A stretch of 64,000 nt of DNA. Origin: Micromonospora sp. WMMA1363. GTDB lineage: Bacteria; Actinomycetota; Actinomycetes; Mycobacteriales; Micromonosporaceae. The notes beneath the pieces are model-generated. The model was not told the origin of the DNA. It saw only the letters and a program-made list of their open reading frames with translations, and did not search any database. The stretch lies in NCBI RefSeq assembly GCF_030345795.1, contig NZ_JAUALB010000001.1, forward strand, positions 1,049,001 through 1,113,000, in the 5' to 3' direction. Below, piece after piece: positions 8,888 to 16,679 of this stretch. Numbering within the stretch: position 1 is the first letter of the stretch; each line of letters starts with the position of its first letter. Position numbers and translations under genes: made by a program.

Positions 8888-9096
8888 AGTCACCTCTCGC
8901 ACACCAGGGGGATGGTGGTCCGACCGAGCAGCCACGCCAGCAGAATACCGTGGACGGCCACGAGACCAGTCGCCCACAGCCCTCGCGACAGGGAGCACGG
9001 CCGGCTGACCACGGTGGCGATGCGCAGGCGTGCGGATGACGGTGAACTGCGGCCATGGTGTTTCGTGCTGCCAACGGCAGACCGCGCGACGGTACC

Positions 9097-9215
9097 TCAG
9101 CAGTACACGGTGGCGAAGGCGTCGAAAAGTTCGCCGAGGCGCTGCCGTACCGCAGCGCGGATACGCTCTTGGTGACTGACCGGAGATCGCGCAGCGTCTC
9201 GGGACCGAACTCGAC
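9097..9215 (-). pseudogene. Remnant of a beta-lactamase-fold serine hydrolase (SxxK region)
   Basis: Read leftward, the frame gives VEFGPETLRDLRSVTKSV then SALRYG, closely resembling the nucleophile region of class C beta-lactamase/esterase proteins (SVTKS carries Ser and Lys of SxxK). Just after this the similarity breaks. Inserting one C near 9130 would restore SALGELFDAFATVY before a stop. The rest of the gene (about 300 codons) is missing on both sides. This is recognised by eye from a short segment only. Confidence 0.4.
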
Positions 9216-9269
9216 GAGGCGGCGCCGCGTACGGCAGTTCGACGGGGCGTCGGTGTCCAACGCGGCGGT

Positions 9270-9275
9270 TAGGCT
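9270..9275 (+). promoter_or_regulatory. -10 element TAGGCT for a leaderless Nudix transcript
   Basis: TAGGCT ends seven bases before ATG 9283, and no ribosome site lies between. The same TAGGCTTC-TG-CATG arrangement recurs at the LuxR gene start at 34802, supporting a real leaderless promoter type. Confidence 0.55.
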
Positions 9276-9282
9276 TCCTGGC

Positions 9283-9732
9283 ATGATCCCGATCTCCTGT
9301 GTGCTGTTGGTCGATCCGCGCGGCCGGCTGCTGATGCAGCTGCGCGACGGCAGGGCGTCGTTCTATCCGCACACGTGGGGCCTGCCCGGTGGGCACGGTG
9401 AGCCGGGGGAGAGTCCGGAGGAGACCGCTCGGCGGGAGCTGTACGAGGAGACCGGGCTGGCCCCGACCGGGCCGCTCGCCCTCTTCGCCCGGCAGGACCT
9501 GCCCGCGCAGGGCCTGGCCAAGCACTACTTCTGCGCCGCCACCCGTGCCCGGCAGGAGGACGTGGTGCTCGGTGAGGGTGCCGCCATCGTCTTCCTCACC
9601 GCCGAAGAGGTGCGGGACGGTCGCCCCTACACGCCGGGCACCGTCGAGACGCTGACCCGGTTCCTGGCCTCACCTGAGTATGCCGAGCTGACCGCCCGCG
9701 CCGCCGGCAGCAGTGCCGGGAGCGTCCGCTGA
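9283..9732 (+). CDS. Nudix hydrolase
   Basis: A 149-residue protein with one Nudix fold. The Nudix box GX5EX7REUXEEXGU is present as GHGEPGE, SPEETAR, RELYEETGL at about residues 38-60, giving the Mg-binding glutamates needed to hydrolyse nucleoside-diphosphate-linked compounds. The N-terminus MIPISCVLLVDPRGRLLMQL is the first beta strand, so ATG 9283 is the natural start even though the frame is open for 76 codons upstream. A -10 box seven bases before ATG supports this. Substrate is unknown (NTP house-cleaning, NADH or an alcohol/sugar nucleotide). Confidence 0.85.
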   Translation: MIPISCVLLVDPRGRLLMQLRDGRASFYPHTWGLPGGHGEPGESPEETARRELYEETGLAPTGPLALFARQDLPAQGLAKHYFCAATRARQEDVVLGEGAAIVFLTAEEVRDGRPYTPGTVETLTRFLASPEYAELTARAAGSSAGSVR

Positions 9733-10200
9733 ACCCGACCCACCGGGCGTCCTTGGTGCCCTGGACCGGCGCGCCGCCCGCCTTCGGGGTGCCGCTCACG
9801 GTCCTGTTGGGCTGGCCGGCTCGACGCCGATCCCTGCCGGACCTCGTACCCGCCGGTGGACTCGTGGTAGGTCATGTCGTGGCCGAGCCTGTGGCCCGGA
9901 TCGACGGCGGTTCGGGCGGCGCGGTGGTCGCCCATGCCGGGGGTGCTTCTCCGGCGCCCGGTGCGGCGACGTGGGTTCGGCCACGGGCTCGTGGTTCCTT
10001 CGTCGGCGGGCGAATGGCCGGCGCTTTCCCGCCAGCGGCGGCTACTCCGGCGGGTCTGGCGATCATCTGGGGCCAGCCGGGACGGGGAAGGTGGTCGGTG
10101 GGCGTAGGGTCACGCAACAGGGGTGAATCCGGCTGGTGGGAGCGATCTCAGATGTGCGATCGTGCAGCGGTCCCCGGCACCCGAGGAGAGGTTCCCGCCC
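9733..10200. other. 468-bp gap, no supported gene
   Basis: The region between the Nudix stop and the next GTG start is GC-rich and has open frames on both strands, none with a recognisable family. A 102-codon minus-strand frame (9627-9935) was considered and not accepted. The ribosome site GGAGAGG lies at about 10185-10192 for the next gene. Confidence 0.4.
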
Positions 10201-11514
10201 GTGAGCAGCGTTGCCGCCCCGGCCGCCCCGGCCGTCGTACCCCGGTCGGTGCTGGTCGCCCGCAACGGGGTCGCGGTGGTCTTCGCCCTCAACGGCCTGG
10301 CCGTCGCGACGTGGTTCGGCCGGGTTCCGGCGGCCCGCGAGGCGCTCGACCTCAGCGCCGGACGCCTCGGCCTGCTCCTGCTCGCCATGTCGGCGGGGGC
10401 AATCCTGGCGATGCCCACCGCCGGCCTGGTCGGCCAGCGCCTCGGCACCGCGCGCACCTCAGCCCTGGCCACCCTGCTTCTCACGCTCGGCCTGACGATG
10501 GTCGGCGTCAGCGCCGGCGTGGTCAGCTCACAGGCCGGCGTGGCGGTCGGCCTGCTTGCCGTCGGCTACGGTGCGGGCACCTGCGACGTCGCGATGAACA
10601 TCGAGGGTGCTGCCGTCGAGCGACGCCTCGGTCGCACGATCATGCCCCGGTTCCACGCCGCGTGGAGCCTCGGCTCGGTGGCCGGGGCGGGCCTCGGCGC
10701 CGGAGCCGCCCGGGTCGGCCTGCCGGTCACCCTCCACCTCCCACTGATCGCGGCGGTGGTGGTGGCCGGGACGCTGCTCGGCACCCGGATGTTCCTGCCG
10801 GCCGGCGACACGACACCGGCCGGCGACACCACCTCCCCGGCGACCCGCCGCCGCGCGCTGCTGGCCGCGTGGCGCGAGCCGCGGACCCTGCTCATCGGCC
10901 TGTTCGTGCTGGTGATGGCGTTCGCGGAGGGCAGTGCCAACGACTGGGTCGCGGTCGCGTTCGTCGACGGTTACGACCTGAGCGAGGCGGCCGGCGCCGC
11001 CGTGTTCGGGGTGTTCGTGGTGGGTATGACCCTCGGCCGTACCGTCGGCACGGTGGCCCTGGATCGGTGGGGACGGGTGTGGGCGCTTGCCGGCACGATC
11101 CTGCTTGCCGTGCTCGGCGCGGGCGTGGCGGTCCTGGCCGGCTCCGGGCCGGTGGCCGTCGCCGGGGTGGCCCTGTGGGGACTCGGCGCCTCCCTCGGCT
11201 TCCCGGTCGGGATGAGTGCGGCAGCTGACGAGGAGGATCGTGCTCCCGCCCGGGTGAGCGTGGTCGCCGTGATCGGTTACACCGCGTTCCTGGGCGGCCC
11301 CCCGTTGCTCGGCCTGCTCGGTGACCGGGTCGGCACCCTGCACGCCCTGCTCGTCGTGCCGATCCTGCTGCTGCCGACCCTCGCGCTGGTCCCCGCCACC
11401 CGCCCGCCGACCGGCGGGACGCCTCGTCAACCGCATGGCCGGACTGGGAGCGGGCCGGCGGGGCGGAAAGCGGACATCCGCTCCGCCGCCATCAGGCCGT
11501 CGCCGGACTCGTGA
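10201..11514 (+). CDS. MFS transporter (YbjJ/FucP-like 12-helix family)
   Basis: A 437-residue major facilitator protein. Helix 1 (GVAVVFALNGLAVATWFGRVP) and the loop motif GRLGLLLLAMSAGAILAMP resemble the actinobacterial YbjJ-like group. GTCDVAMNIEGAAVERRLGR around residue 125 is characteristic of this subfamily. A short Thr/Pro/Asp-rich central loop divides the two six-helix halves. Start GTG 10201 has a good ribosome site (GGAGAGG, about 9 bp upstream). The last 35 residues are basic and Pro-rich and look disordered. Substrate is unknown. It is not in an operon with either neighbour. Confidence 0.8.
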   Translation: MSSVAAPAAPAVVPRSVLVARNGVAVVFALNGLAVATWFGRVPAAREALDLSAGRLGLLLLAMSAGAILAMPTAGLVGQRLGTARTSALATLLLTLGLTMVGVSAGVVSSQAGVAVGLLAVGYGAGTCDVAMNIEGAAVERRLGRTIMPRFHAAWSLGSVAGAGLGAGAARVGLPVTLHLPLIAAVVVAGTLLGTRMFLPAGDTTPAGDTTSPATRRRALLAAWREPRTLLIGLFVLVMAFAEGSANDWVAVAFVDGYDLSEAAGAAVFGVFVVGMTLGRTVGTVALDRWGRVWALAGTILLAVLGAGVAVLAGSGPVAVAGVALWGLGASLGFPVGMSAAADEEDRAPARVSVVAVIGYTAFLGGPPLLGLLGDRVGTLHALLVVPILLLPTLALVPATRPPTGGTPRQPHGRTGSGPAGRKADIRSAAIRPSPDS

Positions 11515-11783
11515 CCGACCACCGGGATGGTCGCCGGTAGTGCGGACCAGATCCTGCCTGACGGAACGGCCCGGGGTCGAGCCAAGGGGTCCGCACATCC
11601 CGGCCATCCCGGGCGCCGGTGACGTCCGGCATCGGACGGAGAACACGCCGCCTGGGGCAACCGGCCGACCGCCGCCGCCGGGCCGCGCTGGGATGATCCG
11701 TACAGGTCGCGATCATCCTCCTCACAGCATCCTGTCAGGTGACGGTGCTGCACTGGAGGTCAGGCCGAGGAGAGGAGGCGGGA

Positions 11784-12125
11784 ATGGGCTGGTTCAGCCG
11801 GCGGTCCCGGAGCCGGGAATGGGACGGGATCCCGACCAAGCTCGACCGTGAGGCCACCCGGGAGGACCTGGCGGCGCTGGAGGCGTTCGTCGCCAGTCGG
11901 GCCGGGGTGGAGTTCTACCTGGAGCCGGAGACCACGGCGACCGATACGACGGTGGTGGCGATCGCCCACGACGGCGAGTGGATCCGTCGCCGCACCGGGT
12001 CGCCCCGGGCCGCGGCGGCGCTGGCGCACCGGCATGCCCTGCCGCTGTACGAGGCGGCGAAGACCGGCTACCCGGAGCGCATGCGGGCCTGGAACCGGGC
12101 CCACCCGGAGCGCCGCGCCCGTTAG
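11784..12125 (+). CDS. Conserved actinobacterial small protein of unknown function
   Basis: A 113-residue soluble protein starting MGWFSRRSRS, with a strong ribosome site AGAGGAGG before ATG. The central part, EDLAALEAFVASRAGVEFYL followed by TTVVAIAHDGEWIRRR, reads like a small alpha/beta domain. The C-terminus (YEAAKTGYPERMRAWNR) is helical and basic. I recognise it as a recurrent actinobacterial hypothetical but cannot name a function. It is monocistronic, upstream of the cobalamin riboswitch. Confidence 0.65.
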   Translation: MGWFSRRSRSREWDGIPTKLDREATREDLAALEAFVASRAGVEFYLEPETTATDTTVVAIAHDGEWIRRRTGSPRAAAALAHRHALPLYEAAKTGYPERMRAWNRAHPERRAR

Positions 12126-12344
12126 CGGGGCAGCCGCCGAGAGTCCCGGAAGCCGTCGGCATCGGGCTGCCCGGTGCCCCGGGAACCGCGATGCCGGCGG
12201 CAGCGGGTCCGCCCCTGCGCCCCCGGACTCATTCCGTGTCCCGGATCCGTCCGGCAGGGAGCGCAACTCGATGCCGCCGATGGCTACTTCGTCGATGTCG
12301 CCATCAGGCCGATGCCGGCTGGACCTGACCAGGCAGTGTGGGCG

Positions 12345-12540
12345 CGTTGACCGGGGCGCCGGAAGTGTGGCAGCATTCGCGGCCGGACGGCAGTGAAGGA
12401 AGCCGGTGCGATTCCGGCGCGGTCCCGCCACTGTCACCGGGGAGCGATCCCCCCTTGTGAGTCACGGCTGCGGTGTGCGCGGTTGGAAGGCCGGGGGTGA
12501 GCGTCGATCCGGGAGCCAGGATACTTCGGCCGTCGGTGCA
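12345..12540 (+). ncRNA. Cobalamin (adenosylcobalamin) riboswitch
   Basis: The leader carries the B12-box core: GAAGCCGGTGCGATTCCGGC at 12409-12428 directly followed by the conserved GGTCCCGCCACTGT, then TGTGAGTCACGG near 12456 and the 3' closing part GGGAGCCAGGATACTTCGGC around 12511-12530. It precedes the cobalamin operon, so it should switch cobN and downstream genes off when B12 is abundant. The 5' boundary is approximate. The expression platform may act on the ribosome site AGGAGG at 12561 or on termination; neither can be shown by eye. Confidence 0.9.
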
Positions 12541-12571
12541 CCCCAGGGCGTGGACACCCGAGGAGGACCCG

Positions 12572-12742
12572 ATGACACATAGCGTCTCCCCCATCGACGG
12601 CGATCGTCGAACCTGGTCCGTGTGGGCCGGCACGCGCACGACCGGCCACCGGACCGGGGCTTGCGCTGACCGCACCGCCGGCCGGGCCGGCGTGGCCGCA
12701 GCCCCCGCCGCCGCACCGGCCGCTCGCCTCGTCGACCGCTGA
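12572..12742 (+). CDS. 56-codon ORF between riboswitch and cobN (leader peptide or small protein)
   Basis: ATG 12572 has an excellent ribosome site (AGGAGG, 5-nt spacer) placed right after the riboswitch, which is the position expected for the first riboswitch-controlled gene. The product begins MTHSVSPIDGDRRTWSVWAG and ends in an Ala/Pro-rich tail; it has one Cys and no membrane helix. I do not recognise a family, and it is not CbtB. It may be a regulatory leader ORF whose translation is gated by the riboswitch, or a small protein. Most of the evidence is position and ribosome site. Confidence 0.4.
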   Translation: MTHSVSPIDGDRRTWSVWAGTRTTGHRTGACADRTAGRAGVAAAPAAAPAARLVDR

Positions 12743-12821
12743 CGTCTTCGCCTGCGTCGTCCCGCCTGCCGGACGACCGTCGGCTGCGGTGACGCGCCGC
12801 CGTAGCGCGCCCGCTGACCAC

Positions 12822-12858
12822 TTGCTCTTCGGCCCGGCCGGTTGCTCTTCGCCCGGCC
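12822..12858 (+). repeat. Short tandem duplication upstream of cobN
   Basis: TTGCTCTTCGGCCCGGCCGG is followed at 12842 by a second copy lacking one G. The approximately 20-bp duplication lies in the 153-bp spacer between the 56-codon ORF and cobN. Its function is unknown. Confidence 0.5.
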
Positions 12859-12895
12859 GGCTCGCCGACCGGGCCGCTACCCTCCGGAGCCTCTA

Positions 12896-15800
12896 GTGCG
12901 CATCCTGTTGCTGTCCACCGCCGACACCGACCTGCTCGCCGCGCGGGCGAGCGGCGCCGACTATCGCCTCGCCAACCCCACCCGGGTCGCCGTCGATGCC
13001 GTACCCGGCCTGCTCGACGGCGTCGACCTGGCCGTGGTACGCCTGCTCGGCGGGCGGCAGGCGTGGCCCGACGGGCTGGCCGCGGTGCTCGCCTCCGGGG
13101 TGCCGACGGTCGCCCTGGGCGGTGAGAGCGTGCCGGACGCGGAGTTGACGGCGGCCTCCACGGTGCCCTCCGGGGTGGCCACCCAGGCCTTGTCGTACCT
13201 GGTCGAAGGAGGCCCGGCGAACCTGGCCCAGCTGGCCCGCTTCCTCTCCGACACGGTACTGCTGACCGGCGAGGGGTTCGCCCCACCCGCGTCGACCCCG
13301 GCGTACGGGATCCACGGTGACCGGCCGGCCGACCCGGACCGGCCCACGGTGGGCATCGTCTTCTACCGGGCACACGCACTGGCCGGCAACACCGCGTTCG
13401 TCGACACCCTCGCCGCCGCTGTCGAGGCGGCCGGCGGCAACGCGTCGCCGATCTTCTGCGGCTCGCTGCGCGGGCTGGCCGCCGGCACCGGCCCGCTGGG
13501 ACTGTTCGCCCGTTGCGACGCGCTGCTGGTCACCGTGCTCGCCGCCGGCGGCACGGTGGCGGCCGACGCCGCCGGCGGTGGCGACGAGGACGCCTGGGAC
13601 GTGGGTGCGCTCGCCGTCCTCGACGTGCCGGTGATCCAGGCGCTCTGCCTCACCAGCACCCGCGAGCAGTGGGCCGGCAGCGACGCCGGACTGTCCCCAC
13701 TGGACGCGGCGATGCAGGTGGCCATCCCTGAGTTCGACGGGCGAATCGTCACCGTTCCGTTCTCGTTCAAGCAGATCGACGCCGACGGGCTGTCGGGATA
13801 CGAGCCGGACCTGGAACGGGCCGCCCGGGTGGCTGGCATCGCGGTGCGGCACGCCCGGCTGCGGCGGCTGCCGAACGCCGGCAAGCGGGTCGCCGTCGTG
13901 CTCAGCTCGTACCCGACGAAACACTCCCGGGTCGGCAACGCCGTCGGCCTGGACACGCCGGCGAGCGCGGTACGGCTGCTCGCCGCGCTCTCCGCCGCCG
14001 GGTACGACCTGGGGGAGGCACCGGCACCCGACGACGGGGACGAGCTCATCCACGCACTCATCGCCGCCGGGGGACACGACGTCGAGTGGCTCACCCCGGA
14101 GCAGCTCACCACCGCGTCCGCGCGGGTGCCGGGGGAGACGTACCGGCGCTGGTTCGACGACGTGCCGGCGGAGCTGCGCGAGGCGATGCGGGACCATTGG
14201 GGTGAACCGCCCGGCGAGTTGTACACCGACGGCGGTGACCTCGTGCTGGCCGGTCTGCGCTTCGGCAACGTGGCCCTGCTGATCCAGCCGCCGCGTGGCT
14301 TCGGGGAGAACCCGGTCGCCATCTACCACGACCCGGACCTGCCGCCGAGCCACCACTACCTGGCCGCGTACCGGTGGCTGGCGGCACCGGCGGCGGACGG
14401 TGGCTTCGGCGCGGACGCCGTGCTGCACCTGGGCAAGCACGGCACCCTGGAGTGGCTGCCCGGTAAGGGCCTCGGACTGGCCGCCGACTGCGCCCCGGAC
14501 GCGGTGCTGGGCGACCTGCCCCTGGTCTATCCGTTCATCGTCAACGACCCTGGGGAGGGGACGCAGGCCAAGCGCCGCGCCCACGCCATCGTCGTCGATC
14601 ACCTCGTGCCACCGATGGCGCGCGCCGAGACGTACGGCGACCTGGCCAAGGTGGAACAGCTCCTGGACGAGTACGCGACCGTGCAGGCCCTCGACCCGAC
14701 CAAGGTTCCCACCGTGCAGCGCCAGATCTGGCAGCTGGTCCGGGCCGCCGAGCTGCACCACGACCTGCACCAGGCCGAGATGCCGGCCGCCGACGACTTC
14801 GACGACTTCGTGCTGCACCTCGACGGCTACCTGTGCGAGGTCAAGGACGTGCAGATTCGCGACGGCCTGCACGTGTTGGCCGCCGCGCCCACTGGGGAGG
14901 CGCGGGTCAACCTCGTGCTCGCCGTGCTGCGCGCCCCACAGGTGTGGGGTGGCGTCCGTGCCCTGCCCGGCCTGCGCCAGGCGCTCGCCGCGAGCCACGG
15001 TCTGGACGAGGCCGCGTTACTCGCCGCGCCGGGGCGGCGGGTGACCGTGCCGGAGGCGTTGACCGACATCGTCGACGGACCGGCCGCCACCGCCGCCGAC
15101 GCTGTCGACCTCATCGAGGCGCTGGCTCGGCGGCTCGTCCTCGGGATGGAGACGCTCGGCTGGGACCCGGCCGCGGCCGAGGCGGTCGTCGCCGAGGTTA
15201 CCGGCGGGTCGGTGCCGGACGCGACCGCCGTGCTGCGGTTCGCCGCCACCGAAGTCGTGCCGCGGCTGGACCGCACCACCGACGAGATCGATCGGGTGCT
15301 CGCCGCGCTCGACGGGCGGTTCGTGCCGCCCGGTCCGTCCGGCTCGCCGACCCGTGGTCTGGTCAACGTGCTCCCCACCGGGCGCAACTTCTACTCCGTC
15401 GACCCGAAAGCGATCCCCAGTCGCAACGCCTGGGAGGTGGGGGTGGCGTTGGCCGACTCGCTGCTCGCCCGGTACCTCGCGGACACTGGCGGATACCCAG
15501 AATCGGTGGGCCTCACGGTCTGGGGCACCAGCGCCATGCGGACCCAGGGTGACGACATCGCCGAGGTGCTCGCGTTGCTCGGCTGCCGACCGGTCTGGGA
15601 CGACCGCTCCCGTCGGGTCACCGGTGTCGAGGTGGTGCCCCTCGCCGAGCTCGGCCGGCCCCGCATCGACGTCAGCGTGCGGATCTCCGGGTTCTTCCGG
15701 GACGCCTTCCCACACGTCGTGGCGCTCATCGACGACGCGGTGCGGCAGGTGGCCGCGCTGGAGGAGCCCGCCACCGACAACTTCGTCCGCGCTCACGTGA

Positions 15801-16564
15801 CGGAGGACGTCGCCGAGCACGGTGACGAGCGCCGGGCCACTGCCCGCATCTTCGGCTCCAAGCCGGGGGCGTACGGGGCCGGGCTGCTGCCGCTCATCGA
15901 CGCCCGGAACTGGCGCAGCGACGCCGACCTCGCCGAGGTGTACGCGGTCTGGGGCGGCTACGCGTACGGGCGGGGGCTGAACGGGCGGGAGGCACGGGTC
16001 GACATGGAACGTTCCTTCGGGCGTATCGCCGTCGCGGTGAAGAACCAGGACACCCGCGAGCACGACATCGTGGACTCCGACGACTACTTCCAGTACCACG
16101 GCGGGATGGTGGCGATGGTCCGCCACCTCACCGGCGCCTCACCGGCCGCGTACGTGGGTGACTCGGCGATGCCGCACGACGTGCGTACCCGCACGCTCGG
16201 CGAGGAGACCCGGCGGGTGTTCCGGGCCCGGGTGGTCAACCCGCGCTGGATCGCCGCGATGCGCCGCCACGGCTACAAGGGCGCCTTCGAGCTGGCGGCC
16301 ACCGTGGACTACCTGTTCGGCTACGACGCCACCGCCGGCGTGGTCGACGACTGGATGTACGAGCGCCTCGCCGAGGCGTACCTGTTCGACCGCGGGACGC
16401 GGGACTTCCTCGGTGAGTCGAACCCGTGGGCCCTGCGCGGCATCACCGAGCGGCTCCTGGAGGCCGCCGACCGCGGTCTGTGGGCCGAGCCGAACCCGGA
16501 CACCCTGGACCGGCTCCGCGAGATGTACCTGGCCAGCGAGGGCGACCTGGAGGACCGGCGGTGA
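12896..16564 (+). CDS. cobN: Cobaltochelatase large subunit CobN
   Basis: A 1222-residue CobN/BchH-family subunit, normal for the family. It inserts cobalt into hydrogenobyrinic acid a,c-diamide together with an AAA+/vWA motor, here encoded just downstream. The diagnostic LHLGKHGTLEWLPGK motif lies near residue 510, and FGSKPGAYGAGLLPLI and DYFQYHGGMVAMVRHLTG further on are CobN signatures. GTG 12896 (VRILLLSTADTDLL) is the natural start; an in-frame extension to 12842 encodes only Arg/Pro-rich sequence. It is the first large gene behind the B12 riboswitch. It contains a rare TTA leucine codon at 15017-15019. Confidence 0.93.
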   Translation: MRILLLSTADTDLLAARASGADYRLANPTRVAVDAVPGLLDGVDLAVVRLLGGRQAWPDGLAAVLASGVPTVALGGESVPDAELTAASTVPSGVATQALSYLVEGGPANLAQLARFLSDTVLLTGEGFAPPASTPAYGIHGDRPADPDRPTVGIVFYRAHALAGNTAFVDTLAAAVEAAGGNASPIFCGSLRGLAAGTGPLGLFARCDALLVTVLAAGGTVAADAAGGGDEDAWDVGALAVLDVPVIQALCLTSTREQWAGSDAGLSPLDAAMQVAIPEFDGRIVTVPFSFKQIDADGLSGYEPDLERAARVAGIAVRHARLRRLPNAGKRVAVVLSSYPTKHSRVGNAVGLDTPASAVRLLAALSAAGYDLGEAPAPDDGDELIHALIAAGGHDVEWLTPEQLTTASARVPGETYRRWFDDVPAELREAMRDHWGEPPGELYTDGGDLVLAGLRFGNVALLIQPPRGFGENPVAIYHDPDLPPSHHYLAAYRWLAAPAADGGFGADAVLHLGKHGTLEWLPGKGLGLAADCAPDAVLGDLPLVYPFIVNDPGEGTQAKRRAHAIVVDHLVPPMARAETYGDLAKVEQLLDEYATVQALDPTKVPTVQRQIWQLVRAAELHHDLHQAEMPAADDFDDFVLHLDGYLCEVKDVQIRDGLHVLAAAPTGEARVNLVLAVLRAPQVWGGVRALPGLRQALAASHGLDEAALLAAPGRRVTVPEALTDIVDGPAATAADAVDLIEALARRLVLGMETLGWDPAAAEAVVAEVTGGSVPDATAVLRFAATEVVPRLDRTTDEIDRVLAALDGRFVPPGPSGSPTRGLVNVLPTGRNFYSVDPKAIPSRNAWEVGVALADSLLARYLADTGGYPESVGLTVWGTSAMRTQGDDIAEVLALLGCRPVWDDRSRRVTGVEVVPLAELGRPRIDVSVRISGFFRDAFPHVVALIDDAVRQVAALEEPATDNFVRAHVTEDVAEHGDERRATARIFGSKPGAYGAGLLPLIDARNWRSDADLAEVYAVWGGYAYGRGLNGREARVDMERSFGRIAVAVKNQDTREHDIVDSDDYFQYHGGMVAMVRHLTGASPAAYVGDSAMPHDVRTRTLGEETRRVFRARVVNPRWIAAMRRHGYKGAFELAATVDYLFGYDATAGVVDDWMYERLAEAYLFDRGTRDFLGESNPWALRGITERLLEAADRGLWAEPNPDTLDRLREMYLASEGDLEDRR

Positions 16565-16669
16565 GCGCGAGGAGTGAGCGGGGTTTGCGAGCCCCGCAGT
16601 CGCGATCGGTGGGTGGTGCGGTGAGCGCGAGGAGTGAGCGGGGTTTGCGAGCCCCGCAGTCGCGATCGG
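16561..16669 (+). repeat. Two tandem 60-bp intergenic repeats with hairpin core
   Basis: Copies start at 16561 and 16621. Their first 49 bases are identical (GTGAGCGCGAGGAGTGAGCG at the start) and the last 11 differ. Each contains GCGGGG, a TTTGCGAG loop and CCCCGC, a stable hairpin. The first copy overlaps the cobN stop codon. They fill the only sizeable gap inside the cobalamin operon and resemble intergenic repeats I associate with Micromonospora-type genomes. Confidence 0.85.
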
Positions 16670-16679
16670 AGACGACGCA

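Larger units (their letters stand above)
8888..9282. other. Intergenic stretch with a decayed gene piece
   Basis: About 395 bp between the divergent ADP-ribosylglycohydrolase and Nudix genes. Apart from the serine-hydrolase remnant at 9097-9215 and the Nudix -10 box at 9270-9275, I see no complete gene. The open frames crossing it are shadows of the flanking genes. Confidence 0.5.

Noticed and set aside
9627..9935. 102-codon minus-strand gene in the Nudix-MFS gap
   Set aside because: It overlaps the Nudix 3' end, has low-complexity composition and no ribosome site or recognisable family.
12473..12571. N-terminal extension of the 56-codon ORF into the riboswitch
   Set aside because: The extension would be read from conserved riboswitch RNA; the strong ribosome site fixes the start at 12572.
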